From NCBI GenBank assembly GCA_022450525.1, contig JAKUQA010000010.1, positions 1 through 51,553 of the forward strand: DNA of 51,553 nucleotides. The letters are read 5' to 3'. The notes under the pieces are model-generated. The model saw only the letters and a list, made by a program, of their open reading frames with translations, did no database searches and was not told the origin of the DNA. Origin of the DNA: Dehalococcoidia bacterium (GTDB lineage: Bacteria > Chloroflexota > Dehalococcoidia > Lucifugimonadales > UBA6952). Each line of letters begins with the position of its first letter. Within the stretch, counting starts at the first letter, position 1. A program made the translations under genes and the position numbers. Shown here one piece after another: positions 46,524 through 51,553 of the stretch.

Positions 46524-46552
46524 TTGAAGCTATAATTGGAGTACGTTATTCT
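46524..46552 (+). promoter_or_regulatory. Candidate promoter of pntAA
   Basis: TTGAAG (46524-46529), 17 nt, TATTCT (46547-46552); each matches four of six consensus bases. Initiation near 46559 would leave a 40-nt leader. Confidence 0.35.
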
Positions 46553-46598
46553 TTTCACAAAGTATACTCTAATTTTATGTTGGAAATTTTGGAAATTT

Positions 46599-47750
46599 AT
46601 GAAAATTGGTGTGATTAATCAAGTTAAAGATAATGAAAAACGTGTTTTATTGACTCCTGCTGATACAGGGAAATTAATAAAACTAGGTCATAGTGTCTAT
46701 ATTGAATCTAACTCAGGGACTGGAGCCTTTTTCCCAGACAGTTTATACACTGAAGTTGGTGCATCTATTTCCACTAGCTCTGATATTCTAAGTGAACCTG
46801 ATATATTATTATCATTAAATTCAAATGATCCTGATATCATAAATAAAATTAATAAAGGTAAAACCTTAATTACTAACATACCTCTAAGTTTGAATAATGA
46901 ATTTGCTAATAATGCTTCTAAACAGCATATAACACTAATTAATTTAGGTACTATCCCTCGTATAGCGAGAGCTCAAAGTATGGATATACTTAGTTCTCAA
47001 AGTAGTTTAGCAGGATATAAAGCAACACTTATAGCCGCTCAGTTACTTGGAAAAATATTTCCAATGATGATGACTGCAGCAGGTACTATACCACCTGCAC
47101 ACGGATTAATTCTTGGCGCAGGTGTTGCAGGTTTGCAATCTATTGCTACATCTCGTAGATTAGGTGCTGTTGTTAGTGCATATGATGTTAGACCCGTGGT
47201 GAAAGAACAAGTGGAAAGTTTAGGAGCAAAATTTCTTCAATTAGATTTTGGTGAGCAAAATCTAGAAGACTCTGGTGGATATGCTAAGGAAGTTACTAAT
47301 GATATGAAAGCACAAGAAGATGCCTTAGTACATGAAAATGTAGCATTGGCTGACTATGTTATCACTACTGCTTTGATTCCTGGTCGTCCTGCTCCATTAT
47401 TAGTAAATAAAGATATGGTTTCTAGTATGAAGCCTGGATCGGTAATAATTGATATGGCTGCGGAAATGGGTGGTAATTGTGAACTTACTAAACCTGGAGA
47501 AACCATTATTTCGAACGATGTAATTATAAGTGGACCTATTAACTTACCTAGTCAAATACCTAATCATGCAAGTCAAATGTTATCCGCAAATATTATTTCA
47601 CTTTTAAAACATTTTATTCCTTCTACAGAATTAATTATTGATTTAGAAGATGAAATAACACAACAAACTTGTACTAGCCATGAAGGAATAAATTTGTTGG
47701 AAAATCTTTTAAATGCTACCAAAGATCTGAAAGTTTCAAATAATGAATGA
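46599..47750 (+). CDS. pntAA: NAD(P) transhydrogenase, alpha-1 (NAD-binding) subunit
   Basis: The protein (383 residues) is the soluble NAD(H)-binding domain of proton-translocating transhydrogenase. It has GVINQVKDNEKRVLLTP at its start, AGYKATLIAAQLLGKIFPMMMTAAGTIPPA, GAGVAGLQSIATSRRLGAVVSAYDVRP for NAD and VIIDMAAEMGGNCELTKPGE. The open frame begins at 46536, but the 21 residues in front have no equivalent, so ATG 46599 is used. It overlaps pntAB by 8 nt. Confidence 0.9.
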   Translation: MKIGVINQVKDNEKRVLLTPADTGKLIKLGHSVYIESNSGTGAFFPDSLYTEVGASISTSSDILSEPDILLSLNSNDPDIINKINKGKTLITNIPLSLNNEFANNASKQHITLINLGTIPRIARAQSMDILSSQSSLAGYKATLIAAQLLGKIFPMMMTAAGTIPPAHGLILGAGVAGLQSIATSRRLGAVVSAYDVRPVVKEQVESLGAKFLQLDFGEQNLEDSGGYAKEVTNDMKAQEDALVHENVALADYVITTALIPGRPAPLLVNKDMVSSMKPGSVIIDMAAEMGGNCELTKPGETIISNDVIISGPINLPSQIPNHASQMLSANIISLLKHFIPSTELIIDLEDEITQQTCTSHEGINLLENLLNATKDLKVSNNE

Positions 47751-48069
47751 GATAGAATTGATATTTATTTTATATGTTTTTGTCCTAGCTATTTTTGTTG
47801 GTTTTGAATTAATTACTAAAGTTCCTCCAACTCTACATACACCGTTAATGTCTGGTGCAAATGCAATATCTGGTATAACGATTATTGGTGCACTTATAGT
47901 GTCAGGTCAAACAAATAATGATGCTACGCTTTCTTTATTTGGAATCACAATTAATATAGCGACGATCCTTGGATTATTTGCTTTGATTTTTGCCACTATT
48001 AATGTAGTAGGCGGTTTCACTGTTACTGATAGGATGCTCCAGATGTTTAAAAAAGGAAATAATAGATGA
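47743..48069 (+). CDS. pntAB: NAD(P) transhydrogenase, alpha-2 (membrane) subunit
   Basis: This is a 108-residue protein with three membrane spans, equal to the C-terminal part of the E. coli alpha chain. Conserved segment: PPTLHTPLMSGANAISGITIIGAL. It overlaps both neighbours, pntAA by 8 nt and pntB by 4 nt. The three-gene split form resembles that of Rhodospirillum. Confidence 0.92.
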   Translation: MNEIELIFILYVFVLAIFVGFELITKVPPTLHTPLMSGANAISGITIIGALIVSGQTNNDATLSLFGITINIATILGLFALIFATINVVGGFTVTDRMLQMFKKGNNR

Positions 48070-49472
48070 ATTCATTAATGGATATTACAATGAATGACAT
48101 TATCCAACTTGTCTATTTAATTGCTGCGATAGCTTTTATGTTAGGTATCAAGTATTTAAGTTCACCATCTACAGCTAGAAAAGGTAACCTTTTTGCAAGT
48201 GTTGGTATGTTATTGGCAATTGTGGCAACCCTTTTTAATGAGAATATTATTAGCTATGAATTAATAGTTGTAGGTTTGATTACTGGTAGTTTAATTGGTG
48301 TTGTCCTTGCTAAGAAAGTACAAATGACAGCAATGCCTCAGATGGTTGCTATTTTTAATGGGTTTGGTGGTTCTGCTTCTGCATTGATTGCGAGTGCAGA
48401 ATTTGTTAATTTAAGTAATACTCCAGATAAATTTCCTATTTTAATGATATCTTTAAGTGTATTAATAGGGTTTGTTACATTTTCGGGAAGTATTATTGCT
48501 TTTTTGAAATTGCAGGAACTAATTAGTGGCAGAGCAATAATATATCCTTTCCAAAAAACTATAACAGCAATTTGCTTTATATCGATAATAGCACTTTCTT
48601 CATATCTAATATTTTCTACCACTTCTACTATAGCTTTTATTATTGTTATTTCATTGTGCTTATTATTAGGCATTTTATTAGTTGTTCCTATAGGAGGAGC
48701 TGATATGCCTGTGGTTGTATCATTACTTAATTCATATTCAGGGTTAGCAGCTGCAGTTACAGGTTTTCTTTTAAACAATCTTCTACTAGTTATTTCAGGG
48801 TCATTAGTTGGGGCGGCAGGCTTAATATTAACAACAATTATGACTAAAGCTATGAATAGATCATTGGTTAATGTAATATTTGGTAACTTTGGAGCAACAG
48901 ATTCTAGTGATTCTGGACCAGATAATACTGATAAAATTGTACGTTCAACAAGTTTTGAAGAAGTTGCAATTTTATTAGCTTATGCAGATAGAGTAATTTT
49001 TGTTCCAGGTTATGGATTAGCCGTCGCACAGGCACAACATCAAGTTCGTGAACTTGCTGACCTTCTTGAGTCAAAAGGTGTTGATATAAGATATGCTATT
49101 CACCCAGTTGCAGGACGTATGCCTGGTCACATGAATGTGCTTCTAGCAGAAGCAAATATACCTTATGATAAACTCTATGATCTTGATGATATTAATGATT
49201 CTTTTGATAATACAGATGTTTCAGTTGTAATTGGTGCTAATGATGTAATAAACCCAGCTGCAAGAGATACTCCTTCAAGTCCTTTATATGGAATGCCAAT
49301 ACTAAATGTGGATAAATCACGAAGTGTTGTAGTTTTAAAAAGGAGTATGAGTCCAGGATTTGCTGGTGTAGATAATGATTTGTTTTATATGGATAATACT
49401 ATGATGTTTTTTAGAGATGCTAAAGATGGACTAAACGAAATTATTTCTGAAGTTAAAGATAATTTACTCTAG
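48066..49472 (+). CDS. pntB: NAD(P) transhydrogenase beta subunit
   Basis: The beta subunit (468 residues) has about nine membrane spans followed by the NADP-binding domain from about residue 295: VIFVPGYGLAVAQAQHQVRELADLLESKGVDIRYAIHPVAGRMPGHMNVLLAEA and VIGANDVINPAARD. With the alpha subunits it uses the proton gradient to make NADPH from NADH. The start shares ATGA with pntAB. Confidence 0.94.
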   Translation: MNSLMDITMNDIIQLVYLIAAIAFMLGIKYLSSPSTARKGNLFASVGMLLAIVATLFNENIISYELIVVGLITGSLIGVVLAKKVQMTAMPQMVAIFNGFGGSASALIASAEFVNLSNTPDKFPILMISLSVLIGFVTFSGSIIAFLKLQELISGRAIIYPFQKTITAICFISIIALSSYLIFSTTSTIAFIIVISLCLLLGILLVVPIGGADMPVVVSLLNSYSGLAAAVTGFLLNNLLLVISGSLVGAAGLILTTIMTKAMNRSLVNVIFGNFGATDSSDSGPDNTDKIVRSTSFEEVAILLAYADRVIFVPGYGLAVAQAQHQVRELADLLESKGVDIRYAIHPVAGRMPGHMNVLLAEANIPYDKLYDLDDINDSFDNTDVSVVIGANDVINPAARDTPSSPLYGMPILNVDKSRSVVVLKRSMSPGFAGVDNDLFYMDNTMMFFRDAKDGLNEIISEVKDNLL

Positions 49473-49481
49473 GTGAAAATT

Positions 49482-49631
49482 ATGCCAAAAGACGATAATA
49501 AAATAGTATATGTTAATTTATATGGGATCTCTGAACCAGAGAAAGTTTCTTTTTATAAGCGACCTTTCTTTATAATTTTACTATCATTTGTATTATTATC
49601 ATTAGTAGCTTTATTTTTTATTATTACTTAG
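49482..49631 (+). CDS. 49-residue single-span membrane protein
   Basis: This small gene (ATG 49482, TAG 49629-49631) has AGGTGA 7 nt upstream. The first 27 residues are polar (MPKDDNKIVYVNLYGISEPE at the start) and residues 29-48 form one hydrophobic span. It begins 9 nt after pntB and ends 13 nt before gatB, so it is likely translated. I do not recognise a family. It may associate with the transhydrogenase, but nothing shows this directly. Confidence 0.55.
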   Translation: MPKDDNKIVYVNLYGISEPEKVSFYKRPFFIILLSFVLLSLVALFFIIT

Positions 49632-49644
49632 ATATGACAGGGTT

Positions 49645-51123
49645 ATGGCATTAATGAAATATGAATCAGTAATTGGATTAGAAGTTCATGCACAATTAAC
49701 TACAGAAAGTAAAATGTTTTGTAGTTGTCCTGCAGATTATCAAGGTCAATCAATTAATACAATGGTATGTCCTGTCTGCATGGGAATGCCCGGTAGTTTG
49801 CCTGTTATAAATGAAAAAGCAGTTCAATTGGTAATAGCTACAGGACTCGCTCTTAACTGTTCGATTTCAGAATGGACTAAATTTGATAGAAAGAATTATC
49901 CTTACCCAGACTTAATGAAAGGTTACCAAATTTCTCAGTATGACTATCCAATAGCTTATAGTGGTTATCTAGACATCACTTCTGAAAATATACTTTCAAC
50001 AGTTCGAGTGAATAGAGTTCATTTGGAAGAAGATGTAGCTAAACTTACACATCTCGGTTCTAAATCAAATGCAAGAAGTTTACTAGATATTAACAGAGCA
50101 GGAGTTCCTTTGATGGAAACTGTTTCAGAACCAGATATGAGAACCTCTGATCAAGCGAGAGAATATTTAGTCCAACTTCGTTCTATACTTCAATTTATAG
50201 GAGTATCGACGTGTAATATGGAAGAAGGAAATTTTAGATGTGATGCAAATATAAGTATAAGACCAATTGGTGACTCTAATCTTGGATCTAAAGTTGAAGT
50301 AAAAAATATGAATAGTTTGCGTGCTGTACAAGGTGCTTTAGAATTCGAATTCGAACGCCAAGTGAAAATGGCTGAAAAAGGAGAAAGAATTATCCAAGAA
50401 ACTCGTGGGTGGGTTGATGATAAAGAAATTACAGTATCGCAAAGATCAAAAGAAGATGCGAATGATTATAGATATTTCCCTGAACCGGATTTGCCTCCTC
50501 TTATCATTTCTAAGAATTTGGTTGATAGTATTCAAGGGAAACTCCCTGAATTACCCTCTGTGAGAAAATCAAGGTATATAGAAGATTACAAAATTTCTGA
50601 ATATGATGCAGGTTTAATTATTAGTGATATCAATTTTTCTAATTTTTTCGATGATGCAGTTAATAGTAGTAATAAAGCATCAGAAGAATTAAATACTAGA
50701 GCTAAAACAATAGCAAATTTACTTCTTACTGAAGTTAATCGACTCTTAAATCTCGAAAATATCTTAATACATGAAACAAAACTTACCCCAATAGCAATTA
50801 ACGAAATTGCACAATTGTTAGAAGCTGGAGACATTAATTCTACTGTTGGTAAGCAAGTATTAGAAGAAACATTTAAGTCGGGCATTTCACCAAAGAAGAT
50901 TGTAGAGGAAAAAGGTCTGATACAAATAACCGATACAGATTCTTTAATACCAGTTTTAGAAGTTGTATTAGACAATAACCCAGATGCAGTAAATGATTAT
51001 ATAAATGGTAAAGATACAGCTGTTAGATTTCTTGTGGGACAAGTTATGAAAGAAACTAAAGGAAAAGCTAACCCCACGTTAGTTTCAGAATTACTTGTGA
51101 AGCAACTTGATTTGCGAAAATAA
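49645..51123 (+). CDS. gatB: Asp/Glu-tRNA amidotransferase subunit B
   Basis: GatB (492 residues) activates misacylated Glu-tRNA(Gln) or Asp-tRNA(Asn) for amidation. It starts ESVIGLEVHAQLTTESKMFC, with zinc ligands CSCPAD and CPVCMGMPG, the ATP-binding KNYPYPDLMKGYQISQYD, and ends in a YqeY-like helical tail. A second in-frame ATG at 49654 is possible. gatA and gatC are not next to it. Confidence 0.96.
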   Translation: MALMKYESVIGLEVHAQLTTESKMFCSCPADYQGQSINTMVCPVCMGMPGSLPVINEKAVQLVIATGLALNCSISEWTKFDRKNYPYPDLMKGYQISQYDYPIAYSGYLDITSENILSTVRVNRVHLEEDVAKLTHLGSKSNARSLLDINRAGVPLMETVSEPDMRTSDQAREYLVQLRSILQFIGVSTCNMEEGNFRCDANISIRPIGDSNLGSKVEVKNMNSLRAVQGALEFEFERQVKMAEKGERIIQETRGWVDDKEITVSQRSKEDANDYRYFPEPDLPPLIISKNLVDSIQGKLPELPSVRKSRYIEDYKISEYDAGLIISDINFSNFFDDAVNSSNKASEELNTRAKTIANLLLTEVNRLLNLENILIHETKLTPIAINEIAQLLEAGDINSTVGKQVLEETFKSGISPKKIVEEKGLIQITDTDSLIPVLEVVLDNNPDAVNDYINGKDTAVRFLVGQVMKETKGKANPTLVSELLVKQLDLRK

Positions 51124-51137
51124 AACTGTGGTATAAT
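51107..51137 (+). promoter_or_regulatory. Promoter of secG
   Basis: TTGATT (51107-51112), a 19-nt spacer and an extended -10 TGG-TATAAT (TATAAT 51132-51137). The -35 overlaps the end of gatB. Initiation near 51144 gives a leader of about 32 nt. Confidence 0.6.
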
Positions 51138-51175
51138 ACATTTCGAATTACTTATAAACAAGGTAAAAAATTAAA

Positions 51176-51394
51176 ATGGAAACATCATTAAACATAGTTC
51201 AAATAATTTTATCTATAGTGTTAATTACTGTCATATTAATACAAGTACGAGGTTCTGCAGGTAATTTATTTGGCGGTGGTGAAAGTTCATTTAGGACTAG
51301 AAGAGGAGTGGATTTAGTACTTTTTAGATTTACTATTTTTGTAGGTGTTTTATTTGTTTTAGTTTCCTTGTTTAGCGTAATAATACAACGATAA
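51176..51394 (+). CDS. secG: Preprotein translocase subunit SecG
   Basis: The 72-residue protein has two membrane spans (about residues 5-23 and 50-70) separated by GSAGNLFGGGESSFRTRRGVD, the SecG signature loop. SecG is an accessory part of the SecYEG channel. It ends 1 nt before the stop codon of the convergent cysS. Confidence 0.92.
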   Translation: METSLNIVQIILSIVLITVILIQVRGSAGNLFGGGESSFRTRRGVDLVLFRFTIFVGVLFVLVSLFSVIIQR

Positions 51395-51395
51395 T

Positions 51396-51553
51396 TTATA
51401 AGTATTTCCACTTAGTTTTATCAGGCGTGTCTTCTAGTTGGATATTTAATTCTGTAAGTTTATCTCTTATTAAATCTGCTTCTGCAAAGTATTTTTTCTC
51501 GCGCATAGTCTTTCTAAGTTCAATTAATAACTCTATAAATGGCGCGACTTCTT
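51396..51553 (-). CDS. cysS: Cysteinyl-tRNA synthetase, C-terminal end only
   Basis: Fifty-one residues are visible before the stop (TTA on the plus strand, 51396-51398); the rest lies beyond the window. The end matches the CysS C-terminal helical domain: REKKYFAEADLIRDKLTELNIQLEDTP followed by KTKWKYL. It is too short to see catalytic motifs, so the name rests on this tail. Confidence 0.8.
   Translation of the reverse strand, partial: EVAPFIELLIELRKTMREKKYFAEADLIRDKLTELNIQLEDTPDKTKWKYL

Noticed and set aside
46536..46598. Upstream extension of pntAA
   Set aside because: The 21 residues are hydrophobic and have no match to the family; MKIGVINQ at 46599 is the usual start.
46436..46618. 60-codon plus frame between recN and pntAA
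   Set aside because: It overlaps the recN end and the pntAA start in another frame, and the space fits a promoter and leader.
48338..48778. 146-codon minus-strand frame inside pntB
   Set aside because: It is antisense to the membrane part of pntB; the low-complexity Ile/Asn content is what a mirrored membrane frame produces.
1..51553. CRISPR arrays, insertion sequences, prophage, integration sites
   Set aside because: No regularly spaced direct repeats, transposase or integrase motifs, or long terminal inverted repeats were seen by reading.

Overview
The window is a gene-dense, AT-rich bacterial chromosome segment with short gaps, many 1-8 nt gene overlaps and no sign of mobile DNA (no transposase, integrase, phage gene or CRISPR array seen). 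The best guess is a marine Chloroflexota lineage of the SAR202 / Dehalococcoidia type. The arguments are the split CofG and CofH proteins (Actinobacteria normally carry a fused FbiC), a nurA-herA pair, Ni superoxide dismutase, an 11-subunit complex I without NuoEFG, and a DUF933-type YchF. No 16S or 23S gene is present, so this placement is an inference.

Layout. 1-5309 (+): 3' part of nurA, a probable HAS-barrel protein, herA, a secreted cyclophilin, a cupin and a zinc-type MDR dehydrogenase. 5306-8218 (-): a small lipoprotein, a YchF-like ATPase and a membrane-anchored PQQ-type beta-propeller. 8319-9329 (+): holA. 9322-10963 (-): an orphan OppD-type ATPase and a PHP phosphoesterase. 11077-21780 (+): one long nuoABCDHIJK-(DUF2007-like)-LMN operon plus a small unknown gene. 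21770-28302 (-): a seven-gene operon reading citE-like, folB, thioredoxin-like, cofG, cofH, cofD, cofC. cofE (28452) and an aminotransferase run divergently from it. A solitary 5S rRNA gene with its own promoter and terminator lies at 30518-30637.

30754-42567 (+) is a housekeeping block: rpsA, clpC, radA, tRNA-Thr(UGU), tRNA-Tyr(GUA), tRNA-Thr(GGU), tuf, rpmG, secE, nusG, rplK, rplA, an L10-type attenuator leader, rplJ, rplL and then an MFS transporter where rpoBC would usually follow. 42553-43620 holds divergent sodX-like and sodN genes for Ni superoxide dismutase. 43710-51394 (+): an odd Gfo/Idh protein, recN, three-gene proton-translocating transhydrogenase (pntAA, pntAB, pntB), a 49-residue membrane protein, gatB and secG. 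The window ends in the 3' end of cysS on the minus strand.

The genes fit together as energy and redox metabolism (complex I, transhydrogenase, F420 synthesis, Ni-SOD) beside translation and secretion core genes. The three points most worth following are complex I without its NADH module facing an F420 operon, the mutually exclusive helices in the L10 leader, and convergent gene pairs that overlap at their stop codons. I saw no clearly new defence or mobile system. No stretch longer than about 300 bases lacks a gene.
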